From the IMG/VR virus record IMGVR_UViG_3300050821_001427, positions 1 through 50,119 of that record: 50,119 nt of DNA; one strand, given 5' to 3'. Each line of letters begins with the position of its first letter. The first letter of the stretch is position 1. A program made the translations under genes and the position numbers. The notes beneath the pieces were generated by a model. That model worked only from the letters and a program-made list of their open reading frames with translations. It searched no databases and was not told the DNA's origin. Below are positions 15,606-25,029 of this stretch, one piece after another. The DNA is from a virus.

Positions 15606-15783
15606 CACCATGTCTGAACCTGAAGTAAATTCGTATCCTCCGATGGGTACTCCGATGAATCCCGCCGATCATCCAGATACCAACTTTCAAAGTGGTAGTA
15701 TCAGGATGCAAGGGATCAAAGACGAGATAGGCGCATTCCGCCGTACATTCAACAACGCTAAGAAAGTAACAGGACAAAACTGA
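15598..15783 (+). CDS. small Pro/Met-rich protein (61 aa)
   Basis: A 61-residue protein with repeated Pro-Met-Gly-Thr turns in its first half and a basic helix at its end (IGAFRRTFNNAKKVTG). Its stop overlaps the next start (TGATG). Possible minor head or assembly factor, from position only. Confidence 0.6.
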   Translation: MSDTMSEPEVNSYPPMGTPMNPADHPDTNFQSGSIRMQGIKDEIGAFRRTFNNAKKVTGQN

Positions 15784-15944
15784 TGGCCGAAAAGAAGATG
15801 AAACACTCCCGTCCTCCGATGAAGATGAGCAACGTACAACCACATCAGATGCCAGCTCCTGAGCATGATGGTACTCCGATGCCTACCGATCAGCCAGTTC
15901 CGCAGCCGATGGCTCAACAACCTCAAGGAATGCAAGGTTACTGA
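15783..15944 (+). CDS. small Pro/Gln/Met-rich protein (53 aa)
   Basis: A 53-residue low-complexity protein (MAEKKMKHSRPPMKMSN..., ending QQPQGMQGY), coupled by TGATG overlaps on both sides. Probably disordered. It resembles the preceding protein in Pro/Met content; no function recognised. Confidence 0.55.
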   Translation: MAEKKMKHSRPPMKMSNVQPHQMPAPEHDGTPMPTDQPVPQPMAQQPQGMQGY

Positions 15945-16243
15945 TGGCCGTCTCAGCTTGGACTAAACATCTTAAGACTGAGGCTGAGAAGGAACGCTAC
16001 CTAGCTACGCTACGTCGCGCACATAAATTATTTGATCATATCCTCGATTTGATCCACCAAAACGAAGCATCTCTGGAAAACCAGGAAGTTTCGCCCAAGT
16101 CGTATGACAATCCTAATTGGCATCACAGACAAGCCCATGCCAACGGATACAAACAATGTCTACGTGATTTCAAGAAATTATTCACCTTAGACCACAAGGA
16201 AACAAATGAACGACCTGTTAGGACCCAACAGCCAGAACTCTAA
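15944..16243 (+). CDS. hypothetical helical protein upstream of scaffold (99 aa)
   Basis: A 99-residue helical, charged protein (WTKHLKTEAEKERYLATLRRAHKLFDHIL...). It overlaps the scaffold gene by 38 bases, which implies coupled expression. Position next to scaffold and portal suggests an assembly role. Confidence 0.65.
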   Translation: MAVSAWTKHLKTEAEKERYLATLRRAHKLFDHILDLIHQNEASLENQEVSPKSYDNPNWHHRQAHANGYKQCLRDFKKLFTLDHKETNERPVRTQQPEL

Positions 16244-16937
16244 CCCAGCCGTAGACCAATTAGTCGGCGAAGGTAAGAAGTTCAAAGATGTAGAAGCTCT
16301 GGCTAAGAGTAAAATCGAATCTGACAACTACATCCAGATCTTGACAGCTAGGATGGATGAGCTTCGTGCTGATCATCTAAAGCTTCAGGAAGAAAGAAAT
16401 ACGAGTGCCCACCTAAACGAATTGATAGACCGCCTAGACAATCGTAGGAACGACACCCCCGCAACACCTCCTGGGAACGACGTAAAGCCTCTACAACAGG
16501 AAGATATCCAAAGACTTCTCGATAGTGAGTTGACTAAGCGTGAAAGCGCCGCCAAGCAAGCCGAGAACCTCCGTATCTCCCAAGCCAAGCTTCGCCAAGC
16601 ATTTGGTGAAGACTATCAACCAATACTTAAACAGAAATTAGAAGAACTAGAAATAACCCCTGAGTTCGCCGATAATCTGGCAAAGACTAATCCTAACGTC
16701 TTTTCCCGAACTTTCGGTCTCGAAGAACAACCCCGTCCTAACGCTTATAACCTTCCACGCAGTTCTGTTCGACAGGAACAGTTCTCTCCGAAGATTCAGA
16801 AGAAGGATTGGTCTTACTACCAAGAACTCAAGAAGGGTGATTCTAGGATGTATCTAGACCCCAAGGTGTCACTGGAAATGCACAATTCCTTGATGGAATT
16901 AGGCCCTGAAGCATTCTGGGGTAATAATCAACCCTAG
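16206..16937 (+). CDS. capsid assembly scaffolding protein
   Basis: A 243-residue, highly charged, coiled-coil-rich protein directly before the major capsid gene, the position of T7-like scaffold. Long helices fill 40-160 (ILTARMDELRADHLKLQEE...), with a basic/aromatic C-terminal tail (WSYYQELKKGDSRMYLD) of the kind that contacts capsid subunits. GGAAACAA precedes the ATG. Confidence 0.85.
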   Translation: MNDLLGPNSQNSNPAVDQLVGEGKKFKDVEALAKSKIESDNYIQILTARMDELRADHLKLQEERNTSAHLNELIDRLDNRRNDTPATPPGNDVKPLQQEDIQRLLDSELTKRESAAKQAENLRISQAKLRQAFGEDYQPILKQKLEELEITPEFADNLAKTNPNVFSRTFGLEEQPRPNAYNLPRSSVRQEQFSPKIQKKDWSYYQELKKGDSRMYLDPKVSLEMHNSLMELGPEAFWGNNQP

Positions 16938-16947
16938 GAGATAACTT

Positions 16948-17907
16948 ATGGCAGGTTTTACAGACCTGAACACTCAGAATCTCATTAGGACGCAACTCTG
17001 GTCTCGAGAGATCAAAGAATTGCTTCTTGATGAGCTGAATGCCATGAAGTTTGTCCGAATCATCCAAGACTTCCCCGATGGCTTTACGTTAAACATTCCG
17101 TCGATTGGTGAGGCTGAAACTGCTGATTTCCAAGAGAATCAACAGATCAAGTACAACAACATGGCGACCGGTAACTTCCAGTTCCAGTTCGACCAGTACA
17201 AGTACTCAGCTAACGCAATCAGCGAAAAGTTCAAGCGCGATAGCTATTACTCGCAGGACGTTATCGCGGCATTCGTGCCACGTCAACATCGTGCGCTTAT
17301 GGAAGCCGTGGAATCTCGCATCTTCGCGCAAGCGAATGCAGGACAAACTGCTGGCTCTACAAATATCATCAACAATGCAGATCACAGATGGGTAGCATCT
17401 GGCACTGGTCAATCTATTGCTCTGGCGGATTTCGCTCGTGCGCAATATGCTCTGACCAAGGCTAACGTGCCTCTCATCAATCTTTGTGCTGTTGTCGATC
17501 CGTCCGTGGCGTATACGCTGCAGACGCAAGCTAACCTTGTCAACCTCTTGACACCGAATCCCATGTGGGGTGACGTGACTCGTGATGGCATCGTTACCGG
17601 CTTTAAGTTCCGGTTCAACGTCTATGGCTTCGACATCTATGTGTCGAATTACCTGCCGGCGATTGCTTCCGAAACGATTAGCTCGACGACTGTCACTGGT
17701 GGTGTGGCTAACTATTTCTTCTCAGCAACCCCCGGCGATACTTGCCCGTGGATTGGTGCGTTCCGTCAGGAACCAACTGTTTACTCGGAGTTCAACAAAG
17801 ATCTCCAGCAGACAGAGTATCTGACGATCGCGGAATACGGCTTCAAGCTGTATCGTCCTGAGAACATGGTTACTGTCCTCACCGCTACCTCTGCCGTTCC
17901 AACTTAA
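16948..17907 (+). CDS. major capsid protein
   Basis: A 319-residue protein in the major capsid position after scaffold, with a strong TAGGAG site. It shows the HK97-fold layout of podoviral capsids: an N-terminal arm, a spine helix region (RQHRALMEAVESRIFAQ near 115), a P-domain with RFNVYGFDIYVSNYLP, and a C-terminal strand (EYLTIAEYGFKLYRPENMV). Its strongly biased codons fit the most abundant virion protein. Confidence 0.9.
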   Translation: MAGFTDLNTQNLIRTQLWSREIKELLLDELNAMKFVRIIQDFPDGFTLNIPSIGEAETADFQENQQIKYNNMATGNFQFQFDQYKYSANAISEKFKRDSYYSQDVIAAFVPRQHRALMEAVESRIFAQANAGQTAGSTNIINNADHRWVASGTGQSIALADFARAQYALTKANVPLINLCAVVDPSVAYTLQTQANLVNLLTPNPMWGDVTRDGIVTGFKFRFNVYGFDIYVSNYLPAIASETISSTTVTGGVANYFFSATPGDTCPWIGAFRQEPTVYSEFNKDLQQTEYLTIAEYGFKLYRPENMVTVLTATSAVPT

Positions 17908-17919
17908 TAGGAGTATAGA

Positions 17920-18684
17920 ATGGTTGCAGGTTTTTGGTTTAACCAAGATGGCCTTCCGATCCAATATGGAGTACAGAAGGTTATCCCCGAGATGGGTGGT
18001 GATTACCAGTATCTCGGTCCTAATCGCGTCTTCGAACAATACATCAGCCTTGGGGCTCTGTCGAATGGCAACGGTGTTGTGCAGGTTCCTGCGCTTCCAT
18101 CGTCGTTCTCCGGCACCGGCTTCCCAATCGCTGCTGGTATTCAGTCGATGACGAATCAAATTCCGTTGCAGATTACTGCACCGGTAACTGCCGCTAACTC
18201 TAGCGGTGTCCTTACCTACGTCAATCCTCAAATCTACTGGGCAGAAGTCCAGGTAGACTGCCTTGTCTCCGCTAACGCGGGTACGGGTGCTGCTACGGGT
18301 ATTGCCGTCGGTCTCGTCACTTCGGAGAATGCTGCGCAGGCAGGCACGTCGAATGGTCAGTTCGTTCAGGTAACCCCGAACGCTGGCACACAGATCGTCT
18401 CTCTCACGAATGCTGCTATGGTCGCTGGCCGTACGTGGCATATCGCTGCAGATGGTACGATCACCGGCAATGCTTCCACCACGGGCGTAACTGCCGGCAA
18501 CTGGATCAGCAATGGCTTCCAGCTTCCCGCGATTACGAATACGTTCTCCCCAGCCAACCCACAGCCAGACAATAACGCTTGGGTTTCCTCTATCGCTGCT
18601 GGCGGTACGTATACTGGCTCGTCCGGTGGCGGTCTGCTACGTCTCCGTATCTACTACGGCGTCTACGGCCCGATTAACGATTAA
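17920..18684 (+). CDS. virion-associated protein downstream of capsid
   Basis: A 254-residue beta-rich, Ala/Gly/Thr-rich protein (MVAGFWFNQDGLPIQYG...) with GGAG before the ATG, co-transcribed with capsid and sharing its codon bias. It is probably a head decoration or head-fibre protein, by position and composition; no family identified. Confidence 0.7.
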   Translation: MVAGFWFNQDGLPIQYGVQKVIPEMGGDYQYLGPNRVFEQYISLGALSNGNGVVQVPALPSSFSGTGFPIAAGIQSMTNQIPLQITAPVTAANSSGVLTYVNPQIYWAEVQVDCLVSANAGTGAATGIAVGLVTSENAAQAGTSNGQFVQVTPNAGTQIVSLTNAAMVAGRTWHIAADGTITGNASTTGVTAGNWISNGFQLPAITNTFSPANPQPDNNAWVSSIAAGGTYTGSSGGGLLRLRIYYGVYGPIND

Positions 18685-18695
18685 CGGAGGATCAA

Positions 18696-19124
18696 ATGTC
18701 CGTTATCGCTAATTACCAAGGAGACGTCCTCGAAGTTGAAGACGCAGGTGTTCTCGTAATTCCTTACGAGTTCGTTCTGGGTACCAACATCTCCGCAACT
18801 GCTGGAGCAACTACTATCTTTCTGATGCCTAACGTCCCAGAGACGTTTCAGGTAGCAGGAGCATCGGTGGTCTTCGGCACGGCGAGTGCTTCCGGCACTC
18901 TCCAGGTGACTGTTGAAAGTGGAACTACCGCCCCTGGCGCTGGTACTGCTCAACTTACGGGAACTGTCTCTTTAGCAGGAACTGCAAATACCGTTATCAA
19001 TGGCACTGTCATTGCTTCCCCAACCAATATTACTGCTGGTTCTAGGATCAGCATTCTTACGGCGGGAACTGTTACTGGCCTTGTAAATGGTACACTTACC
19101 GTCCTCGTCAAGAGGACTGCATAG
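18696..19124 (+). CDS. virion-associated beta-rich protein
   Basis: A 142-residue Thr/Ala/Val-rich beta protein (TLQVTVESGTTAPGAGTAQL...), last gene before the strong terminator at 19129-19150. It completes a capsid transcript with the two preceding genes. Probably a minor head or decoration protein. Confidence 0.7.
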   Translation: MSVIANYQGDVLEVEDAGVLVIPYEFVLGTNISATAGATTIFLMPNVPETFQVAGASVVFGTASASGTLQVTVESGTTAPGAGTAQLTGTVSLAGTANTVINGTVIASPTNITAGSRISILTAGTVTGLVNGTLTVLVKRTA

Positions 19125-19128
19125 AATA

Positions 19129-19150
19129 GGGGGCTTCGGCCCCCTCTTTT
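19129..19150 (+). terminator. rho-independent terminator after the capsid genes
   Basis: GGGGGC-TTCG-GCCCCC, six perfect pairs closed by a UUCG loop and followed by TCTTTT. It separates the capsid genes from the tail fibre genes. Confidence 0.92.
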
Positions 19151-19160
19151 AGGAAAATAA

Positions 19161-20669
19161 ATGACTGTACCTATTACGTTAAACAACGTCTCAACATTCC
19201 AAAACGATACCACAGCTGTGACTCTTGTTAACAACAACAGTACAGCCATTACTACAGCCTTCGGCAGTGCTCTAGATACCTCTGGAGATACCATGGGAGG
19301 CAACCTCAATATGAATTCCAACAGGGTGTTGAATCTCCCTGCCCCGGTTACAGTAGACGAACCTCTCCGTCTAGCCGATGCCCATACTCTCAACGGAGGT
19401 GGAACAATCTCTGGTCTGCCTGCCGGTGGAACTACAGGCCAAGTACTTACTAAGACAAGCAATTCCGATTTCGCCGCCAACTGGCAGAGCGGGTCTGGCG
19501 CAGGTGTCTCAGCTGGTACTAACATTTCAATCGCAGGTTCAGCTCCTGCTGTGATATCAACTACCAATAACCCAACATTTGCTACCGTCAATGGAGTAAC
19601 AATAACTCCTACAAGCGGTACGTTGAATATCGCTAACACTAAAACATTACAAAGTAACAACAGTCTTATTTTAGCTGGTACAGACGGCACTACGATGACT
19701 TTCCCAAGTACATCCGACAGTGTTGTAACTGCAAATTCCACGCAGACATTGAGCGGTAAAACTCTTACTTCACCTACTCTAACTACTCCTGCACTTGGAA
19801 CTCCTGCTTCTGGTATTCTTACCAATGCAACAGGTCTTCCATTAGCTACAGGTGTAACTGGCAATCTTCCAGTAACTAATCTCAACTCAGGTACTAACGC
19901 CTCCTCTACGACCTTCTGGCGTGGAGATGGTACTTGGACTACTCCTGCAGGATCGGGGACGGTAACAAGTATTACCGCTGGTACAGGTCTCTCAGGAGGC
20001 ACTATCACTTCAACAGGAACTATTGCTCTTTCTACAGCTAGGCAAACTCTTCCTACAACTCAAAATTTAACTACAGTAGGCTCTGCAACTTATACAACTC
20101 CAGCTAATGCTCTTTGGCTTGAGGTATTTATCCGAGGTGGAGGCGGCGGAGGCGCAGGAGCACCTAACTCTGGTGTAGTTATTGTATCAGGAACAGCCGG
20201 TTCAACCTCAACATTCAACAGCATCAATGCCGCTGGTGGCGGAGGTGCCTTAGGAGGCAATGGACAAACCTCAGGCGGTGCAGGGGGTACTGGTGGAACA
20301 GGCTCTGCAACTAGACGCACCCCCGGACATCCCGGTCAAGGTTGCTTCACTGGAAGCGCAACTATTGCCGCTTCTTCAGGCGGTGGCGGTGGAGACGGAG
20401 CAGGCGTAGGTTTAACAGGGACTGGCGCAGGTAATGCTGGCGTTTCTAATGCAGGAGGCGGCGGTGGCGGGGCTGCTAACGGAGGAGGGGCTAATTTCAA
20501 CACCGGAGGTGGTGGAGGCTCTGGAGAACTAGCTTACTTAATAATAAATAATCCCGTTTCAACATATTCCTTCACAGTAGGTGATGGTGGTGCAGGCGGT
20601 GTAGCCACATCTGCAGGTGGTAAAGGTGGCAGCGGAAGTATTTTCGTAATTGAACACTATGGATCGTAA
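19161..20669 (+). CDS. tail fibre protein with glycine-rich tip
   Basis: A 502-residue fibre. The N-terminal region has the phage fibre pattern [18 protein letters not shown] near 46-63. A long Ser/Thr/Gly beta region follows. The last 175 residues are a glycine-rich domain with runs of five or six Gly, like the polyglycine-II receptor-binding tips of some phage adhesins. It likely binds the host surface. The next gene shares the N-terminal pattern. Confidence 0.85.
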   Translation: MTVPITLNNVSTFQNDTTAVTLVNNNSTAITTAFGSALDTSGDTMGGNLNMNSNRVLNLPAPVTVDEPLRLADAHTLNGGGTISGLPAGGTTGQVLTKTSNSDFAANWQSGSGAGVSAGTNISIAGSAPAVISTTNNPTFATVNGVTITPTSGTLNIANTKTLQSNNSLILAGTDGTTMTFPSTSDSVVTANSTQTLSGKTLTSPTLTTPALGTPASGILTNATGLPLATGVTGNLPVTNLNSGTNASSTTFWRGDGTWTTPAGSGTVTSITAGTGLSGGTITSTGTIALSTARQTLPTTQNLTTVGSATYTTPANALWLEVFIRGGGGGGAGAPNSGVVIVSGTAGSTSTFNSINAAGGGGALGGNGQTSGGAGGTGGTGSATRRTPGHPGQGCFTGSATIAASSGGGGGDGAGVGLTGTGAGNAGVSNAGGGGGGAANGGGANFNTGGGGGSGELAYLIINNPVSTYSFTVGDGGAGGVATSAGGKGGSGSIFVIEHYGS

Positions 20670-22298
20670 ATGGCCGATAAAATTACACTAGCTACAGTCA
20701 GCAATCCTCAGAATCTGACATCGCTGGCGACTACTCTCAATAGTAACTTCGCTGTCATTCAAACAGCATTTGATAACAATCTATCTAGAGACGGCACCCA
20801 ACCAGATCAGATGGAATCTAATCTGGATATGAATAGTAACCAGATACTAAATCTTCCTCCGCCTGCTACCCCAAACAGTCCAGCGCGTCTTGTAGATGTA
20901 AACAGTACTATTCCTATTATGTTCCCTCCGGTAGGAACCTCCGGAGCGGTTGTAGGACTTTTAAACACAAATAAGATTGACAGCGGTAACGATACCTTTA
21001 CTGGAATTGTTAATTTCAATAGTGGTGTCGCTTTCAACGGAGGGGTTACCTTTCCCGTAGGTGTGATTGGTACTTCTCAGATTGCTAACGGCGCGGTGAC
21101 TTCTGCCCAGATAGCAACCAACGGAGTTAGCAATTCCAATCTAGCTCAGACGCCTGCGCTGACAATGCTTGGCAATAACACAGGAAGCACAGCCAACGTA
21201 CAAAGTCTTACTGTATCCCAGATACAGGCAATGCTTGGAATAGGTTGGTCAAACACACGTTCTGCTCAGACAGCCGCTTATACAGTTCTAACTACCGACA
21301 TTGGTAAGACTATTGCACTAGGGGGTAATGCTTATTACACAGTAACCCTTACAGCTGCTTCAGGATATCCTAGCAACTTCGTTGTATTGCTTCTTAATGA
21401 AGATACAGCTAGAGCTAAACTTGTATCTCCTAATGGAGTAACTTCGTTCTATCTCTATCCGGGACAGAGCTGTTTTGTCTTTAATGACAATAACAATTGG
21501 GTTGTTCACGGTTCAGGTAGATGGAAAAAAGCTGGCGCTGCTTTCTTCGTAGACGTTAACAACGGTTCGGACACTAACGATGGTTTAGTCGCTGGGGCAG
21601 GTGGTGCTTTTAAGACCATCAATATGGCGTATAATACATTACAGAATAATGTAGACTGCCAAGGTGGTCAACCTACTATCAATATAGCCGCAGGCACTTA
21701 CACAGAGAGCGTAGTAATTCAAAGCCAATTAACAGGCTTTAATTTCGTTTTATTCCAAGGCGCTGGTAGCAGTGGTGTTCTTTGGAAACCTGCTACAAAC
21801 GTATGTTTGTTGGTCGGAGACGACGCAGAGTGTCAAGTCTCTGGAATTAAGTTTGATAATTCAGGTGGTGCTAATAACTGCGTTGCCATAAGTATGCACC
21901 AAACTTCTGTTATAGATATCCTTACCGACATAAATTTCGGTAACTTCCCCGGTAGCACGAGTGCCCATATTAGTAATGACAAAGGTGGGTATATAAATCT
22001 TCCCGCTAGTTATATAATCTCAGGAAGTGCTGCTTTTCATGTTCAAGTATCTTCCGGGTGTGTGGTCACACAATCTGGAGGTGGTACAGTAACACTTAGT
22101 AATAATACATTTACAGTTATGTATGAGGCTATTCTTAACTCTGTAATAGCTTTTGATGGTGTTGTTACATACAGTGGAGCAGTAACTACAGGCACACAGA
22201 AGTATAGTATCGATTTCTTATCTTGTTTTTCCTCTAATGGTAGTGCAGTTCCCGGTTCAGTAGCCGGTGCATTAGGACATGGAAGCCAATTCTCATGA
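20670..22298 (+). CDS. tail spike/fibre protein with predicted beta-helix
   Basis: A 542-residue fibre paralogue of the preceding gene: both carry the NLDMNSNQILNLPPP type N-terminal segment. Residues about 290-500 look like a right-handed parallel beta-helix of the pectin lyase type (NNGSDTNDGLVAGAGGAFKT..., INIAAGTYTESVVIQ). Such folds occur in tail spikes that bind or cut surface polysaccharide. Active residues cannot be assigned by eye. Its stop overlaps the endolysin start. Confidence 0.8.
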   Translation: MADKITLATVSNPQNLTSLATTLNSNFAVIQTAFDNNLSRDGTQPDQMESNLDMNSNQILNLPPPATPNSPARLVDVNSTIPIMFPPVGTSGAVVGLLNTNKIDSGNDTFTGIVNFNSGVAFNGGVTFPVGVIGTSQIANGAVTSAQIATNGVSNSNLAQTPALTMLGNNTGSTANVQSLTVSQIQAMLGIGWSNTRSAQTAAYTVLTTDIGKTIALGGNAYYTVTLTAASGYPSNFVVLLLNEDTARAKLVSPNGVTSFYLYPGQSCFVFNDNNNWVVHGSGRWKKAGAAFFVDVNNGSDTNDGLVAGAGGAFKTINMAYNTLQNNVDCQGGQPTINIAAGTYTESVVIQSQLTGFNFVLFQGAGSSGVLWKPATNVCLLVGDDAECQVSGIKFDNSGGANNCVAISMHQTSVIDILTDINFGNFPGSTSAHISNDKGGYINLPASYIISGSAAFHVQVSSGCVVTQSGGGTVTLSNNTFTVMYEAILNSVIAFDGVVTYSGAVTTGTQKYSIDFLSCFSSNGSAVPGSVAGALGHGSQFS

Positions 22299-22909
22299 AG
22301 AATAATTACAACGATTGTCTCGCTAGAGTTCTTAAATATGAAGGTGGGTACACGAATAATGCAGCAGATCCTGGTGGTCCTACTAATTTCGGTATTACTC
22401 TTACCGATTATAGGAAGTATATTAATGGTGCGGGGACTGCTGAAGATGTTCGTCGAATGACCGTCGATCAAGCTAAGGTCATCTACAAAGCGAGGTATTG
22501 GGATGCCCTTGGATGTGACGATCTACCTTCTGGTGTTGATTTTACCTGTTTTGATTATGGCGTCAACTCGGGACTAAGACGTCCTCAGAACGATCTAAAG
22601 AAGTTCTCTAATCTTTCAGGCGTCCAACTAATTAATGCCATCAACGATGAACGTATGTCCTTTCTACGTGGCTTACCTATCTGGTCAACCTTTGGTGGCG
22701 GCTGGAGTAAGCGTGTCGCTGATGTCCGTTCCCATTCGATACAACTAGCTACCCAAACTACAAGCCCTGTCGCTCCTGCGGTAGTTGCTGGTAGCGCTGG
22801 TGTTGGATTGTCACAGTACTTTCATAACCATGAGACATTAATCCTTATTGCAACTGTCGGTGTAGTAGTAGCCGTGGCTGCGCTAATTCATTGGATAAAG
22901 AATAAATGA
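22295..22909 (+). CDS. endolysin, GH108-type muramidase with C-terminal membrane anchor
   Basis: This 204-residue protein is a glycoside hydrolase family 108 N-acetylmuramidase by its N-terminal signature: KYEGGYTNNAADPGGPTNFG at 14-33 with the catalytic Glu16, then FDYGVNSG near 90. It cleaves peptidoglycan in host lysis. Unusually it ends in a membrane helix (LILIATVGVVVAVAALI, about 180-197) followed by HWIKNK, so it may be tail-anchored in the inner membrane. The start overlaps the spike gene stop by four bases. Confidence 0.9.
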   Translation: MKNNYNDCLARVLKYEGGYTNNAADPGGPTNFGITLTDYRKYINGAGTAEDVRRMTVDQAKVIYKARYWDALGCDDLPSGVDFTCFDYGVNSGLRRPQNDLKKFSNLSGVQLINAINDERMSFLRGLPIWSTFGGGWSKRVADVRSHSIQLATQTTSPVAPAVVAGSAGVGLSQYFHNHETLILIATVGVVVAVAALIHWIKNK

Positions 22910-23208
22910 TCGATAACGAACTATATGCAGCGTATGTTCAACACGTTGCTCCTGCTGCGCCCACTATGGCCCAGCTTCAAACCATGATTCAAACGACTGT
23001 GAAGACGTCAGTTGAATCTTCTATTAATGCTTATTTCACTTGGAGATTACTGATGGATGCTGCAATTGCGGGTGTTGTTGCCCTAGCTGCTGGCTTCGGA
23101 CTTGGCTGGTATGTCAAGGGCCGCGGTCTTACTGGAGTTCAAACGGATGCCACGAATGTCGCGAACGAAACCAAAACAGTCGTTGCCGACGTCAAAGCCG
23201 CTGTATAG
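22906..23208 (+). CDS. holin-like membrane protein
   Basis: A 100-residue protein with one strong membrane segment (LLMDAAIAGVVALAAGFGLGW, about 48-68), a polar N-terminal region and a polar, Thr/Val-rich C-terminal tail. It overlaps the endolysin stop (ATGA). A holin or lysis regulator is the likely role. Confidence 0.65.
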   Translation: MIDNELYAAYVQHVAPAAPTMAQLQTMIQTTVKTSVESSINAYFTWRLLMDAAIAGVVALAAGFGLGWYVKGRGLTGVQTDATNVANETKTVVADVKAAV

Positions 23209-23425
23209 GCGGCTATGGGAAGATAGCCAGACTAAGATTCTGGCTTACTCTCAAGCTATAACAGGCTCCGTATTATTCGCTGCTTCTTCGTTGAATGATG
23301 CCGTCACATCTCCTGTTATCAACGGGCCGATGAGTCAGCTTCATCTTCCACATTGGTTTCCTTGGTTTCTACTTGGTCTAGGTGCGCTTACGTATCTAGC
23401 TCACGGACGTTCCCAGAATGCTTAG
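23147..23425 (+). CDS. second holin-like membrane protein (92 aa)
   Basis: This gene begins inside the preceding one in another frame, at ATG 23147 with GGAG nine bases upstream. The 92-residue product has a very basic N-terminus and two hydrophobic stretches (about 31-53 and 69-86, WFPWFLLGLGALTYLAHG). The nested start with a 62-base overlap suggests coupled lysis genes. Confidence 0.6.
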   Translation: MPRMSRTKPKQSLPTSKPLYRRLWEDSQTKILAYSQAITGSVLFAASSLNDAVTSPVINGPMSQLHLPHWFPWFLLGLGALTYLAHGRSQNA

Positions 23426-23816
23426 CTGGATTCCACTCCTTGGTCCTATCTTCCAAGGTATATCTTCAATCATCGGTAACTTCACTTCTCTGAAAGCTGT
23501 TCAGCTACAAACTGCCGCGCAAACAACCATCGCGGAGACGAATGCTTCGGTTCAGATTATACAAGCTACCAATGATGATATCGGCCTTAGAATTATGCGA
23601 GACGCAATCTGTCTACCAGTTGCACTGTGGTGCATGGCGATGGGTTGGGATACGATAATCTCTGGAAGAGATAAGGCTGGTAATCTTTACCATGCCTGGG
23701 CTGCAGACTGGATTTGGCATACACCTGACTTTCCAGCTTCTGTTGGATACATACCTTATGCAGTTATAGTCTTCCTGTTTGGAAACATCGGACTTAATAT
23801 GTGGAACCGTAAATAA
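23418..23816 (+). CDS. third lysis-cassette membrane protein, holin-like (132 aa)
   Basis: The 132-residue protein has an N-terminal amphipathic region (WIPLLGPIFQGISSIIGN), a membrane segment near 70-80 (AICLPVALWCMAMGW) and a C-terminal one (GYIPYAVIVFLFGNIGLNMW). This pattern is seen in phage holins encoded next to muramidases. The start overlaps the preceding stop; its stop overlaps the tail tubular A start (TAATG). Confidence 0.7.
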   Translation: MLSWIPLLGPIFQGISSIIGNFTSLKAVQLQTAAQTTIAETNASVQIIQATNDDIGLRIMRDAICLPVALWCMAMGWDTIISGRDKAGNLYHAWAADWIWHTPDFPASVGYIPYAVIVFLFGNIGLNMWNRK

Positions 23817-24724
23817 TGCAACTAACTCTACTTCAATACGTTCAGAGCATACTTGCTAGTATGAACTCCGATGAGGTCAACAGTATCTCAGATACTCCTG
23901 AAAGTCTTCAGGTTGCTGAGATCATACGACAGACTTACTTCAACGTAGTAACTAGAACGCACCTACCTGAACACAACCAGTTCCTTCAGTTCGAACCTTC
24001 CCTGAACCCTGCTTCTCCGGTGTTGATGACTATCCCTGATGGTATCACGAAGATACGTTGGGTGAAGTACTTCAACAACAATACCAGTAATACATCTACA
24101 GGTACTGATGGTTTCTCCCACGATCTGAACGTGGACATTCCTGACGAGAATGTATCTACACTTACTCCTCCTCCGGGATACCAAGATGTGAATGTCATTC
24201 CTGTTACTGACTTCATGAATATAGTCACTAGCTATAACCCAGAGGACAGTGATGTCGAATCGTTTACTTTTACTGATAGCAGCAATAGTTTCCCTGGTAA
24301 TTTCACTATCTATTACCTTAATGATCAGCAACCTACGTACTGTACAATAATCAGTGACTACTACGTTCTATTCAACAGCTTCGATAACACCGTAGATAGT
24401 ACGCTGCAAGCTAGCAAGTGTATGGCATACGGCCAGATCATTCCTCGTTGGAGCATGGTTGATACGTTCATTCCGTTGATAGACGAAGCACAGGTTCCTC
24501 TTCTTCTCAACGAAGCTAAGTCGTTAGCTTTCTACGAGTTGAAGCAGACGTTGCATCAGAAGGCTGAGCAGGAGAACAAGCGGCAGTGGAGTTCCGTCCA
24601 GAAGGATAAGAGCAAGTCAGACAAGCCTAGTTACTTCCACCAACTTCCTAACTTTGGCAGGAATGCCAGATCGTCCTACTCAGGACTTTCCTACTTCAAA
24701 TTACGTGGATGGGATGCCCAATGA
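23816..24724 (+). CDS. tail tubular protein A-like (adaptor)
   Basis: A 302-residue protein in the position of T7 gp11. The N-terminal LLQYVQSILASMNSDEVNSI helix, the SLQVAEIIRQTYFNVV segment and a long beta section match podoviral tail tubular A proteins, which form the ring joining portal and nozzle. The TGA overlaps the next ATG. Confidence 0.85.
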   Translation: MQLTLLQYVQSILASMNSDEVNSISDTPESLQVAEIIRQTYFNVVTRTHLPEHNQFLQFEPSLNPASPVLMTIPDGITKIRWVKYFNNNTSNTSTGTDGFSHDLNVDIPDENVSTLTPPPGYQDVNVIPVTDFMNIVTSYNPEDSDVESFTFTDSSNSFPGNFTIYYLNDQQPTYCTIISDYYVLFNSFDNTVDSTLQASKCMAYGQIIPRWSMVDTFIPLIDEAQVPLLLNEAKSLAFYELKQTLHQKAEQENKRQWSSVQKDKSKSDKPSYFHQLPNFGRNARSSYSGLSYFKLRGWDAQ

Positions 24725-25029
24725 TATCCGAATTACTTGAAAGCGAAGGCAACCTTCGCGCTACCGATCGTATCCTACAGCTCGAGGTTATCGACGGTAA
24801 AGCTGCTAAGAATAGCATAGGTCTGTTAGACCCACGTCTATTCGATGGCAGACAGAAGCTACATCTGAAGATGGACATCTCGTCTAATCTCTGGAGCTTC
24901 CAATACGAAACTAACGGACTTCTTCCGGAACCCCTGAAAGGAAGGTTCACTTCCTTCAATAAGGGACTGGAGCATGCGCAGCAGTACTTCCTGAAACGAA
25001 ACGTACGAGTGACTGAAATCATCGACTGA
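24721..25029 (+). CDS. small structural protein between tail tubular A and B (102 aa)
   Basis: A 102-residue protein coupled by overlap to genes on both sides (ATGA at 24721, TGATG at its stop). No family recognised. Its place inside the tail operon suggests a tail accessory or assembly factor. Confidence 0.65.
   Translation: MISELLESEGNLRATDRILQLEVIDGKAAKNSIGLLDPRLFDGRQKLHLKMDISSNLWSFQYETNGLLPEPLKGRFTSFNKGLEHAQQYFLKRNVRVTEIID

Noticed and set aside
18950-20008. 352-residue minus-strand open frame opposite the tail fibre gene
   Set aside because: Val/Pro-rich mirror of a low-complexity Thr/Gly gene; spans a strong terminator and has no ribosome site.
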